A DNA stretch of 24,705 nucleotides from CAYLSO01 sp964386525 (GTDB lineage Bacteria > Eisenbacteria > RBG-16-71-46 > DASYSL01). The notes below the pieces were generated by a model. That model had not been told where the DNA came from and searched no databases. It saw only the letters and a program-made list of their open reading frames with translations. The stretch spans positions 1-24,705 of the forward strand of contig CAYLSO010000149.1 of NCBI GenBank assembly GCA_964386525.1. Reading direction: 5' to 3'. The translations under genes were made by a program, and so were the position numbers. The stretch's first letter is position 1. Each line of letters starts with the position of its first letter. Positions 7,194 to 14,043 of this stretch are shown in pieces.

Positions 7194-8321
7194 GTGATCC
7201 GGCTGGCGGTGCTCGGCAGCGCCGCGGCGGTGCACACACGCCGCTGGGCGGAGGCTCTGGCCGACCGCGGCTTCGAGGTGCGCGTCTTCTCGCTGGAGCG
7301 TCCCCCCGCGCTGGCCGGCCCGGGGCGCGCCGGGTTCGTCGCGCTGCCGGCCGCGCCGCTGCCGGGGGCGCTGCGCTATCCGCTGGCGGCGCGGGCCCTG
7401 GCCACGGCGCTGACCGAATTCGAGCCCGCGCTGGTGGACGCCCACTTCGTGCCCAACTACGGCCTGCTCGGCGTGCTCTGCGGACGCCGCCCGCTGACCG
7501 TGAACTGCTGGGGCTCCGATCTGCTCGCGGCGCGCGGGCCGCTGCGCCGCTGGCGGGCCCGCTGGGTGCTGGCGCGGGCCGACCGCGTCTACGTGGACGC
7601 GAAGAATCTGGCGGGGGCGGCGCGCGCTCTCGGCGTGGCGGACGGGCGGATCGCCGTCGTGCCGTGGGGCGTGGACCTCGGGCGGTGGGGCTTCGCCGCC
7701 GATGCGGCGGCGCGCCACGCGACCCGCGCCGCCTGGCCGGCGGCGTGGCTGGCCGGCGGCCGGGCGCCGGATCCCGTGGTCGTGAGCACGCGCGTACTGC
7801 ACCCGATCTACGACGTCGAGACCCTGGTGCGCGCCTGGCCGCACGTGGCGCGATCGCTGCCGCGGGCCCGCTGCCTGGTGGCCGGCGACGGGCCGCGCCG
7901 CCACGCCCTCGAGGCCCTGGCGCGCAGCACCGGGGCCGGCGCCTCGCTGCGTTTCCTCGGCCGGCTGGCGCCCGAGGAGTTGCCCGCGCTGCTCGCCGGC
8001 GCGGATGCGTACGTGTCCACGTCGCTGTCCGACTCGACCTCGATCTCGCTACTCGAGGCGATGGCCGCAGGCGCCTACCCGGCGGTGACGGAGATCTCCG
8101 GCAACCGCGAGTGGGTGGGGGAGGAGACGGCCGGGCTCTTCCCGGTCGGCGACGCCGCGGCACTGGCCCGGTGCCTGACGGCGGCGCTGCGCGATCCGCA
8201 GGAGCGCGCCGAGGCGCGCGCGCGCAACCGTCGGGTCATCGAGGAGCGCGGCGATTTCCGCCGCGCCATGGACCGCGTGGCGGGGGAGTTCCGGGCGTTG
8301 ATCGCCGGCGCGGGGCGCTGA
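7194..8321 (+). CDS. GT4-family glycosyltransferase
   Basis: A 375-residue GT-B enzyme. The N-terminal domain has LGSAAAVHTRRWAEALADRGFEV, DAHFVPNYGLLG and the NCWGSDLL strand typical of GT4 enzymes. The C-terminal domain has VVPWGVDLGRW, the VVSTRVLHPIYDVETLVRAW segment, CLVAGDGPRR, RFLGRLAPEELPALL, and the donor-binding STSLSDSTSISLLEAMAAG. There the usual E-x7-E motif reads D-x7-E. It should act at the cytoplasmic face on a lipid-linked or lipid A-like acceptor; no substrate can be assigned. GTG start with only a weak purine-rich leader. It closes the plus-strand run of envelope genes and converges with the methyltransferase, whose stop lies just seven bases away. Confidence 0.88.
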   Translation: MIRLAVLGSAAAVHTRRWAEALADRGFEVRVFSLERPPALAGPGRAGFVALPAAPLPGALRYPLAARALATALTEFEPALVDAHFVPNYGLLGVLCGRRPLTVNCWGSDLLAARGPLRRWRARWVLARADRVYVDAKNLAGAARALGVADGRIAVVPWGVDLGRWGFAADAAARHATRAAWPAAWLAGGRAPDPVVVSTRVLHPIYDVETLVRAWPHVARSLPRARCLVAGDGPRRHALEALARSTGAGASLRFLGRLAPEELPALLAGADAYVSTSLSDSTSISLLEAMAAGAYPAVTEISGNREWVGEETAGLFPVGDAAALARCLTAALRDPQERAEARARNRRVIEERGDFRRAMDRVAGEFRALIAGAGR

Positions 8322-8328
8322 GGTGGTC

Positions 8329-9255
8329 CTAGCGGCCCGCGGCCCGCCCGCGCCGGGCGCCCCGGCCCGGCTTGCGGATGCGATAGAGGAAGTGGTCCGC
8401 GCACGCCTCGCCCAGCCAGCCCTGGGACGGCTCGGCGAGGTCGCGCTCGGCGGCCTCGGCGAAGGCCCGCGCCGCCGCGGCCCGGACGGCGGCGGCCGCG
8501 ACCCGCCCGCGCAGGCTGTGGCGCAGGAGCGAGTAGTGCGCGTTCGAGCCGAGCGTCTCGACGCGGGCGCCCGCGCGCGACAGCCCCGCGACCAGGGAGC
8601 GGCGGTCCACCAGCCCGCAGAAGTAGCCGTTGGCGAGCTGCACGGCGCGCCGGTAGCGGTTGTCCTCGCCGCCGCGCAGCAGCAGCGAGTGGTTGTTGTT
8701 CACCACGAGGTAAAGGCAGCCGCCGGGGGCCAGCACGCGGCGCGCCTCGGCGAGCGTGGCGCGCTGCAGCGGCTGCGGCAGGTGCTCCAGGATCCCGAAG
8801 CAGACCACCGCGTCGAAGCTGGCGTCGGCGAACGGCAGCCGGTCGGTCACGGCCTGCACCCAGCGCGCCCGGCGCGCCGCCGCCCCGCGCCCGCGGCGCA
8901 GCGACCCGCGGGCGGCGCGCAGCATCGCTCCGGCGTTGTCGACCCCGATCACCTGCGCGCCGCGGGCGGCGAGCCCGCGGGCGACGCGACCCAGCCCACA
9001 CGCCAGATCGAGCACGCGCGCGCCGCGCGCCGCGCCCAGCGCGCGCCCCAGCGTCTCCGTCTCCCAGCGGTGGTACGCGGCGTTGACGTGCGGCGCCTCA
9101 CCGGCGGAGAGCACGATGCGAAACTCGTCGCCGAGGCGCAGTCGCTCCTCGCCCCAGTAGCGCTCGGCGCGCGCGCGGTCGTAGGCGGCAGGCGAGGCCG
9201 CGGGGGCGTGTGGACGGGAGGCGGAGCGCGAACGGCGATTCGGGTTCGAACCCAT
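8329..9255 (-). CDS. Class I SAM-dependent methyltransferase
   Basis: A 308-residue protein on the minus strand. After a basic N-terminus (SNPNRRSRSASR) comes a leader with YWGEERLRLGDEF. Motif I is VLDLACGLGRVARGL, the motif II acidic loop is VIGVDNAGAML, and then LPFADASFDAVVCFGILEHL and the post-motif LAPGGCLYLVVNNN. It therefore binds S-adenosylmethionine in a Rossmann fold of the Methyltransf_11/25 kind. The C-terminal third (RGGEDNRYRRAVQLANGYFCGLVDR) probably forms the acceptor-binding part and is not assignable. Its place beside glycosyltransferases suggests a sugar or lipid substrate. The ATG at 9255 has a G-rich leader. Transcription diverges from mraZ and converges with the GT4 gene. 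Confidence 0.88.
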   Translation of the reverse strand: MGSNPNRRSRSASRPHAPAASPAAYDRARAERYWGEERLRLGDEFRIVLSAGEAPHVNAAYHRWETETLGRALGAARGARVLDLACGLGRVARGLAARGAQVIGVDNAGAMLRAARGSLRRGRGAAARRARWVQAVTDRLPFADASFDAVVCFGILEHLPQPLQRATLAEARRVLAPGGCLYLVVNNNHSLLLRGGEDNRYRRAVQLANGYFCGLVDRRSLVAGLSRAGARVETLGSNAHYSLLRHSLRGRVAAAAVRAAAARAFAEAAERDLAEPSQGWLGEACADHFLYRIRKPGRGARRGRAAGR

Positions 9256-9395
9256 GGGGACCCCCGGGCGACAGCGGGAAGGCGGAGTAGGGGCAGGGTC
9301 GCGGCACGCTCGGTGACGGGGAGGCGGTCAGTCCGGCCGACTGCCCATGCGTGCACGACAATCTCTTTCCACCCCCAAAAAAATTCGAAAAGGCG
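9256..9395. other. Divergent intergenic region, methyltransferase / mraZ, upstream half
   Basis: No gene seen. The first ~100 bases are ordinary GC-rich sequence with a short inverted repeat (CAGTC/GACTG, 9329-9343). From about 9361 the base composition shifts: a pyrimidine-rich patch is followed by A-tracts (seven As at 9377-9383 and four As at 9388-9391). The A-tracts could act as an UP-like element for the mraZ promoter. I could not pick a convincing minus-strand promoter for the methyltransferase. Confidence 0.5.
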
Positions 9396-9425
9396 TTGAC
9401 GCCCCCCTGACACGACGAATATGTT
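9396..9425 (+). promoter_or_regulatory. Sigma70-like promoter of the dcw cluster
   Basis: The -35 box TTGACG is at 9396-9401 and the -10 box TATGTT at 9420-9425, with an 18-base spacer. The predicted start is near 9432. A-tracts lie directly upstream. The -35 sits in the loop of a small palindrome, GGCG-TTGA-CGCC (9392-9403). Placement about 60 bases before the mraZ ATG and at the edge of the MraZ-type repeats supports its role. The -10 match is four of six. Confidence 0.65.
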
Positions 9426-9430
9426 GCCGT

Positions 9431-9470
9431 CCGTGGTGAATCGCGGTGACGGGTGGCGAAACGCGGTGAA
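9431..9470 (+). promoter_or_regulatory. Putative MraZ operator: four phased 10-bp direct repeats
   Basis: Four contiguous decamers, CCGTGGTGAA, TCGCGGTGAC, GGGTGGCGAA and ACGCGGTGAA, give consensus NCGYGGTGAA with G3, G5, G6, G8 and A9 invariant. MraZ forms ring-shaped oligomers and represses its own promoter by binding direct repeats with 10-bp spacing (TGGGN plus five bases in E. coli). The same period, and location just downstream of the predicted start and before the mraZ ATG, fit an autoregulatory site. A one-helical-turn period puts all copies on one DNA face. Confidence 0.75.
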
Positions 9471-9477
9471 ACATCCC

Positions 9478-9482
9478 AGGAG
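9478..9482 (+). promoter_or_regulatory. mraZ ribosome binding site
   Basis: AGGAG at 9478-9482 lies six bases before the ATG at 9489. It decides the start against the in-frame GTG at 9453, which falls inside the operator repeats. Confidence 0.8.
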
Positions 9483-9488
9483 TTCGAG

Positions 9489-9941
9489 ATGGCCAGCCTG
9501 CTGGGTACAGAGCGCTACACCATCGACAAGAAGGGACGGGTGGCCATCCCCGTTCAGCTTCGTCGCGCGCTCAATGCGGAGGCGCGCGACACCTTCGTCG
9601 TGGTGCCCGGCGCCGACGGCTCCCTCGATTTATACCCCAAAGACGAGTGGCCGCGCCACGAGGAATGGCTGCGGGAGCTCGGCAAGGGGCATCCCCGGGT
9701 AAGGAAGTTCCTGCGGATGCTGCTGGCCAGCGCCGCCGAGCTCGTGCTGGACGACCAGGGCCGCCTCGTGCTGCCGGCGGCGCTGATGAAGTCGGCCGCT
9801 CTGGAGCGGGATGGGGTGGCTTTGATCTTCGGTGCGATGGACCACATCGAAGTCTGGGACCCGGCCCGCTTCGAGAGCGAGACCTTCGGCGGCGAGCAGC
9901 CCGAGACCCTGAGGGATCTCGCGAAGGACTACTGGAAATGA
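9489..9941 (+). CDS. mraZ: Transcriptional regulator MraZ
   Basis: A 150-residue protein, within the family's usual 140-152. It has two SpoVT/AbrB-like half-domains: YTIDKKGRVAIP (DKKGR at residues 13-17) and LVLDDQGRLVLP (DDQGR at 88-92). Both DxxGR turns are intact and would contact DNA. MraZ is the first gene of most dcw clusters and represses its own promoter. The four decamer repeats 19-58 bases upstream of the ATG are the likely target. The start is fixed by the AGGAG six bases before ATG 9489. The stop overlaps the ATG of the STAS-domain gene (ATGA), so the two are translationally coupled. Confidence 0.95.
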   Translation: MASLLGTERYTIDKKGRVAIPVQLRRALNAEARDTFVVVPGADGSLDLYPKDEWPRHEEWLRELGKGHPRVRKFLRMLLASAAELVLDDQGRLVLPAALMKSAALERDGVALIFGAMDHIEVWDPARFESETFGGEQPETLRDLAKDYWK

Positions 9942-10477
9942 CCGCCGGTCTGTGGCACCAGGCCATGGAGGTCCTGGGCGAGGGCGCAAGCGAGTCTCGA
10001 CCGGCGGTCTCGATCGTCTGGCGGCTGAGCACGGAGGCGAAGCCGTCGCAAGCCCTGCTCGAGATGTATGACGGGCCGGCCGGGCGCTCCGCGGTGATGG
10101 AGCTGGTCGGAGCGCTCGGCTCCCGGTCCCTGCAGAAGCTCGAGCAGGCGTTGGCGCAGATCCTGGGCTGGGGCATCAAGCGGCTGGTGCTGGATTTCTC
10201 GCGCGTGACCCACCTCGACTACCGCCGCCTGCCGGCGGTGGTCGCCCTGCTCCGGGGACACTCGGGGGAGGGGGTGGGTTTCGCGCTGGTGGGGTTGAAC
10301 CGGTACCTGGCGGACCTCTTCCGGGTCGCCGGGGTGGACGTCGAGCCCGCCGCTATGGTGGGTGCCCATGCGGTCTGCGGAGCCGCAGCGGCGCCTGGGG
10401 CCGCCTCGCAGGAGGCGGCCCGCGGAGCGGGACCGGGAGGAGTTGGACCCGGCTCCGGGCCGAGGGTGGGCGAGTGA
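9938..10477 (+). CDS. STAS-domain protein inserted in the dcw operon (non-canonical anti-sigma-antagonist-like)
   Basis: A 179-residue protein. Residues about 48-135 fit the STAS fold of SpoIIAA-like anti-sigma factor antagonists: an initial strand SAVMELVGAL, the helix SLQKLEQALAQIL, strand RLVLDFSRVTHLD, helix LPAVVALLRG, strand GVGFALVGLN, and helix YLADLFRVAGVD. At the place of the usual D-S-S-G loop, where a partner-switching kinase phosphorylates serine, the sequence is D94-Y95-R96-R97, so phosphorylation there is not possible. Residues 1-45 have no recognised domain, and the last ~40 are Ala/Gly/Pro-rich. ATG overlaps the mraZ stop; its own stop is one base before the rsmH GTG. The function is unknown; a link between a regulatory partner and the dcw operon is inferred from position only. 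Confidence 0.82.
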   Translation: MTAGLWHQAMEVLGEGASESRPAVSIVWRLSTEAKPSQALLEMYDGPAGRSAVMELVGALGSRSLQKLEQALAQILGWGIKRLVLDFSRVTHLDYRRLPAVVALLRGHSGEGVGFALVGLNRYLADLFRVAGVDVEPAAMVGAHAVCGAAAAPGAASQEAARGAGPGGVGPGSGPRVGE

Positions 10478-10478
10478 C

Positions 10479-11399
10479 GTGCCCCCCGGCCACGAACCCG
10501 TCCTCGTCCTTGAGACGGTGCGGCTCGTGGCCGGGGGACCGGGGGTCTACCTGGATGCGACGGTGGGAGGCGGCGGCCACGCGGCGGCGCTCCTCGGTGA
10601 GCTGCCGCAGGTCGAGCTTCTCCTCGGTCTGGATCGCGATCCGGGGGCGTTGGCGCGGGCGCGTGAGCGCCTGCAGGAATTCGGTGACCGGGTACGCCTG
10701 GTCCATGCAGCGTTCGATCAGCTGGGCGAGGTCATGAGCGCCTTGGGTCTTAGGAGCCTAGCGGGGGCACTCTTCGACCTGGGCCTCTCCTCGCTCCAGC
10801 TGGTCGACGATACGCGTGGGTTCTCGTTCCGGTCGGGCGGACTCCTCGACCTGCGCTTCGATCCCGGCAGCGGCCCGAGCGCCGCGGATTTCCTCGCCAG
10901 CTGCGATCTTCCCACCCTGACCCACGCCCTGCGCGAGTACGGCGAGCTGGCGGACGCCGCCGCCGTGGCCCGGCGCCTCATCGAGGCGCGCGGCCGCCAC
11001 GGCCTGGCGACCACCGACGACGTCCTCGCGGCGGTCCGCCCGCTGTGGGGGCCGCACCCGCACCCGCGGCGCCTGGCGCAGCTGTTCCAGGCCCTGCGTG
11101 TGGCGGTGAATGACGAGTTGGGCCTCCTCGACCGGGCGCTCGCCGAGGTCCCAGAGCGCCTGGAGAACGGGGCGGCCCTGACGGTGATCAGTTACCACTC
11201 GCTCGAAGACCGGCGCGTCAAGCAGCTGTTCAAGGGCCCCGCGCTGAGCCGTCGCGAGGCGCGCCTCGGCGCGCGGACCGCGAGCCGGTGGGAGATCCTC
11301 ACTCCGAGACCGGTGCGCCCGACACCTGCGGAAGTAGCCCGCAATCCTCGGGCGCGCAGCGCCCGCCTCCGGGCGGCCGCGAGGAGAATCGTGTCATGA
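10479..11399 (+). CDS. rsmH: 16S rRNA (cytosine1402-N4)-methyltransferase RsmH (MraW)
   Basis: With the chosen GTG the protein is 306 residues (E. coli 313). It opens with PPGHEPVLVLETV, the expected start of the family. The SAM-binding motif DATVGGGGHAAALL is at residue 26, then LGLDRDPGAL, GALFDLGLSSLQLVDDTRGFSF, LFQALRVAVNDELGLL, and the signature SYHSLEDRRVKQLFK near residue 238. It methylates N4 of C1402 in 16S rRNA. The start is arguable: the frame is open upstream to GTG 10362 and ATG 10368, which would add a basic 37-39-residue extension overlapping the STAS gene. I chose 10479 because it matches the family N-terminus and repeats the TGA-c-GTG junction seen at murG/murC. The stop overlaps the ftsL ATG. 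Confidence 0.95.
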   Translation: MPPGHEPVLVLETVRLVAGGPGVYLDATVGGGGHAAALLGELPQVELLLGLDRDPGALARARERLQEFGDRVRLVHAAFDQLGEVMSALGLRSLAGALFDLGLSSLQLVDDTRGFSFRSGGLLDLRFDPGSGPSAADFLASCDLPTLTHALREYGELADAAAVARRLIEARGRHGLATTDDVLAAVRPLWGPHPHPRRLAQLFQALRVAVNDELGLLDRALAEVPERLENGAALTVISYHSLEDRRVKQLFKGPALSRREARLGARTASRWEILTPRPVRPTPAEVARNPRARSARLRAAARRIVS

Positions 11400-11836
11400 G
11401 GGTGAAGAGGGCTGCGGCACCGCACCCGGGCGCCGCGCACGCCGGGACGCGGCGCGGTGGAGTGCACTGGTTGCTCGTCTTTGCTCTGCTGCTGGCGGCG
11501 GCGTTCATCGAGGTGTGGGAGTCCACGGCCGTCTCCCAGCTGTCGCTCGATATCGACCGCTTGCAGGTGCAGGTGCGCGACACGCAGGCGCGGACGAGCT
11601 ACCTCGACGCCCGCGTCGCGGAGTCTTCCAGCCGGGTCCGCCTGGCCGGTTACGCGCGCACCCTGAACATGCGGCCGGCGGACCCGGCGCAGGTGGTCGT
11701 GATTCCTCGCGACTTCCTGGCGGCGGCACCGCAGGCCGGTATTCCCGAGGACGGTCTCGCCGCGGCGACGCGGCGCGCCGCCGAGCTGTTCGTGCCCTCC
11801 GCCCGCGCCCGCGGTCGGAGGGAAGCGATCGAATAG
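11396..11836 (+). CDS. ftsL: Cell division protein FtsL-like
   Basis: A 146-residue bitopic membrane protein. It has a basic cytoplasmic N-terminus (MRVKRAAAPHPG, TRRGG), one membrane span at about residues 21-38 (VHWLLVFALLLAAAFIEVW), and a periplasmic coiled-coil (SQLSLDIDRLQVQVRDTQARTSYLDARVAE). It ends with LAGYARTLNMRPADPAQVVVIP, the A-x-x-L-G/N-M-x-x-P pattern seen after the coil in FtsL proteins. FtsL forms the FtsQLB complex that activates FtsWI. Sequence conservation is always low in this family, so position between rsmH and ftsI carries weight. A C-terminal tail of about 35 residues goes beyond typical length. GAGGAG precedes the ATG by nine bases, and the ATG overlaps the rsmH stop. 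Confidence 0.85.
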   Translation: MRVKRAAAPHPGAAHAGTRRGGVHWLLVFALLLAAAFIEVWESTAVSQLSLDIDRLQVQVRDTQARTSYLDARVAESSSRVRLAGYARTLNMRPADPAQVVVIPRDFLAAAPQAGIPEDGLAAATRRAAELFVPSARARGRREAIE

Positions 11837-11865
11837 CCCGCCGGCGTCCCTTCCCAGCTGGTTCG

Positions 11866-11913
11866 GCGGCCCGCCGGCGCGGGCCGCGCGGCACAGGCCC
11901 GGAGCCCCGGCCT
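11866..11913 (+). promoter_or_regulatory. Two hairpins in the ftsL-ftsI spacer
   Basis: The spacer 11837-11931 is one of two larger gaps in the cluster. GCGGCCCG (11866-11873) pairs with CGGGCCGC (11880-11887) around a six-base loop. AGGCC (11895-11899) then pairs with GGCCT (11909-11913). The second hairpin ends five bases before the AAAGGA ribosome site of ftsI. Such pairs arise easily at this GC content, so a role in processing or in setting FtsI synthesis is only possible. Confidence 0.35.
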
Positions 11914-11931
11914 GCAGAAAGGAACGCCGAG

Positions 11932-14043
11932 TTGTCGGAGTCGACCGGTCGCGACCGCATCCTGGTTGCGGCGCTCGTGGCCACCGCGGCCGCGGGCATC
12001 CTCTGCGCGCGCCTGCTGGCGGTGCAGGTCGTGCAGCACGAGCACTTCGCCGCGCGCGCGGAGCAGAACCAGGAGGGCCGCGTCCTGCTGCCGCCGCGCC
12101 GCGGGGATCTCGTGGACCGCCGCGGCGAGCTGCTCGCCACCGATTTGCGCACCTACTCGGTCTACGCCGTCCCACGCCTGATGAAGAACCGCCGCTCGAC
12201 GGCGCGCGCCCTGGCCCGCCTCCTGGACGTCGACGCCGGCGTCCTCGAGAAGCGCTTCCGCGAGCGGCCCGGCTTCTGCTGGGTGACGCGCATGGCCGAC
12301 CCCGGCATCGAGGACAAGCTCGAGAAAGCGCGTTTGCGCGGGGTCTTCCTCACCGTCGAGTCGCGGCGCGAGGACCCGGGCGGCGAGGCCGTGCTGCCGG
12401 TGCTCGGGCGCGTCAACCTGGACGGCAGCGGCGTCGAAGGGCTCGAATTCCAGTTCGACGGGCGGCTGCGCGGGCGGCCGGGCTGGGCCACCGTGTTCCG
12501 CGACGGCACCGGGCGGCAGATCTCCCTGCCCCAGGGCAGCCGGCGCCAGCCGCTGCACGGACACGGCCTCGTGCTCACCCTCGACAACGCCATCCAGGCG
12601 ATCGCCGTGGCGCGTCTGGCCGCGGCCGCCGACAGCCTGCGCGCCCAGCAGGCCAGCGCGGTGATCCTCGACCCGCGCACCGGCGAGATCCTCGCCATGG
12701 CCGCGGCGGGGCGAGCCGCGCCCGACGCGCGCCGCAACCCGGTGGTCAGCGACCAGTACGAGCCCGGCTCGACCTTCAAGCTGGTGGCCGCGGCGGCCAC
12801 GCTGGAGGAGGGCCTGGCGCAGCCCAGCACGGTCTACGACGCGGAGAACGGCGCCTACGATTTCGGGCCGTGCGTCATCCACGACTCCCACCCGCACGGG
12901 CGGCTCACCCTGCGTGACGCGGTGCGCTTCTCGAGCAACATCGTGGCCGGCAAGCTCGGCGTCGGCCTCGGCGCGCGCCGCTACTACGAGTACGCGAGCG
13001 CTTTCGGCTTCGGCTCGCTGACCGGCATCGAGTTCCCCGGCGAGGCCCCGGGCCGGCTGCGCCACCCGCGGAGCTGGTCGGGCCGCTCCCTGCCGACCTT
13101 GGCCATGGGGCAGGAGGTCGCGGTGACGCCGCTGCAGGTGGCGCTCGCCTACGCGGTGGTCGCCAACGGCGGCGTGCTGATGCAGCCGCAGGTGGTGCTC
13201 GCCGAGATCGACGAGCAAGGCCGCGCCGGCGATCGCATCCCGCCTCGCGCCGTGCGGCGCGTGCTCTCGCCGCGCACCGCCGCGACCCTGCGCGACTTCC
13301 TGCAGGCGGTCGTGGACTCGGGCACCGCCACGCGCGCCCGGCTGCCGTGGACGACGGTGGCGGGCAAGACCGGCACGGCGCAGAAGTACGACCCGGCGAC
13401 CCACACCTACGCCCGCGGCCGCTACATCTCGTCGTTCGTCGGCTTCCTGCCCGCCGACGATCCGCGGCTGGTCTGCCTGGTGCTGGTCGACGAGCCGCGC
13501 AAGGGCTACTACGGCGGCGAGGTGGCCGCGCCCATCTTCCGCGACATCATGGAGGACATCCGCCGGCTGCGCGGCGGGCCGCTGTCGGAGCGGCCGGCCA
13601 CCGTGCAGGTGGCGGCGGCCGACCTGGCGCCGCCGCCCACCCTGGTGCCCGACGTGCGCCTGCTGCCCGAAGAGCGGGCGCGCGAGCGGCTGGCGGCCAT
13701 CGGGCTGCGCGTGCACGCGGTCGGGGACGGGCCGCGGGTGCTGGCGCAGACGCCGGCGCCGGGCTCACCGGTGGAGCGCGGGCAGGCGGTCGAGATCGTG
13801 CTGGCGCGCGCCACGGCCCCGGTGGTGCCGGAGGTGCGGGGGTTGACGCTGCGCGAAGCGCTGGCGCGGCTGTCGGCGGCGGGAGTGCCGGCGCGGATCA
13901 CCGGCACCGGCGTGGTCGCGGGACAGCGTCCGGCGGCGGGCAGCCGGCTCGCCGAGGGCGCGACCTGCCTGCTCACCTGCCGGTCCGAGGCGGCGGTGCG
14001 CCTGGCGGCGCAGACCGAGGGCAGGGGCCGTGGGCGGCGCTGA
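11932..14043 (+). CDS. ftsI: Peptidoglycan transpeptidase FtsI (class B PBP) with two PASTA domains
   Basis: A 703-residue class B penicillin-binding protein that crosslinks septal peptidoglycan. It has an N-terminal anchor at about residues 8-30, and a dimerisation domain with PRRGDLVDRRGELLA. The transpeptidase domain has the active-site S280-T-F-K (PGSTFK), S334-S-N, and K479-T-G (AGKTGTAQ). Two PASTA domains close it: about 570-632 (LVPDVRLLPEERARERLAAIG) and 634-695 (VVPEVRGLTLREALARLSAAG). E. coli FtsI lacks PASTA modules. The start is TTG 11932, eight bases after AAAGGA, and the protein begins SESTGRDRILVAAL. The 95-bp spacer from ftsL contains hairpins. The 3' end overlaps murE by 14 bases. 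Its partner is the FtsW gene downstream. Confidence 0.94.
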   Translation: MSESTGRDRILVAALVATAAAGILCARLLAVQVVQHEHFAARAEQNQEGRVLLPPRRGDLVDRRGELLATDLRTYSVYAVPRLMKNRRSTARALARLLDVDAGVLEKRFRERPGFCWVTRMADPGIEDKLEKARLRGVFLTVESRREDPGGEAVLPVLGRVNLDGSGVEGLEFQFDGRLRGRPGWATVFRDGTGRQISLPQGSRRQPLHGHGLVLTLDNAIQAIAVARLAAAADSLRAQQASAVILDPRTGEILAMAAAGRAAPDARRNPVVSDQYEPGSTFKLVAAAATLEEGLAQPSTVYDAENGAYDFGPCVIHDSHPHGRLTLRDAVRFSSNIVAGKLGVGLGARRYYEYASAFGFGSLTGIEFPGEAPGRLRHPRSWSGRSLPTLAMGQEVAVTPLQVALAYAVVANGGVLMQPQVVLAEIDEQGRAGDRIPPRAVRRVLSPRTAATLRDFLQAVVDSGTATRARLPWTTVAGKTGTAQKYDPATHTYARGRYISSFVGFLPADDPRLVCLVLVDEPRKGYYGGEVAAPIFRDIMEDIRRLRGGPLSERPATVQVAAADLAPPPTLVPDVRLLPEERARERLAAIGLRVHAVGDGPRVLAQTPAPGSPVERGQAVEIVLARATAPVVPEVRGLTLREALARLSAAGVPARITGTGVVAGQRPAAGSRLAEGATCLLTCRSEAAVRLAAQTEGRGRGRR

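Noticed and set aside
9377..9403. Minus-strand terminator (GGCG/CGCC stem followed by T-runs)
   Set aside because: The stem is only four pairs, and no minus-strand gene ends here; the same bases are better explained as the -35 region and A-tracts of the dcw promoter.
9453..9488. Upstream GTG start for mraZ adding 12 residues
   Set aside because: It lies inside the operator repeats and lacks a ribosome site; ATG 9489 has AGGAG and matches the family's N-terminus.
11650..13716. 688-codon antisense frame opposite ftsI
   Set aside because: Composition is that of a GC-rich shadow frame, while the opposite strand has all class B PBP motifs.
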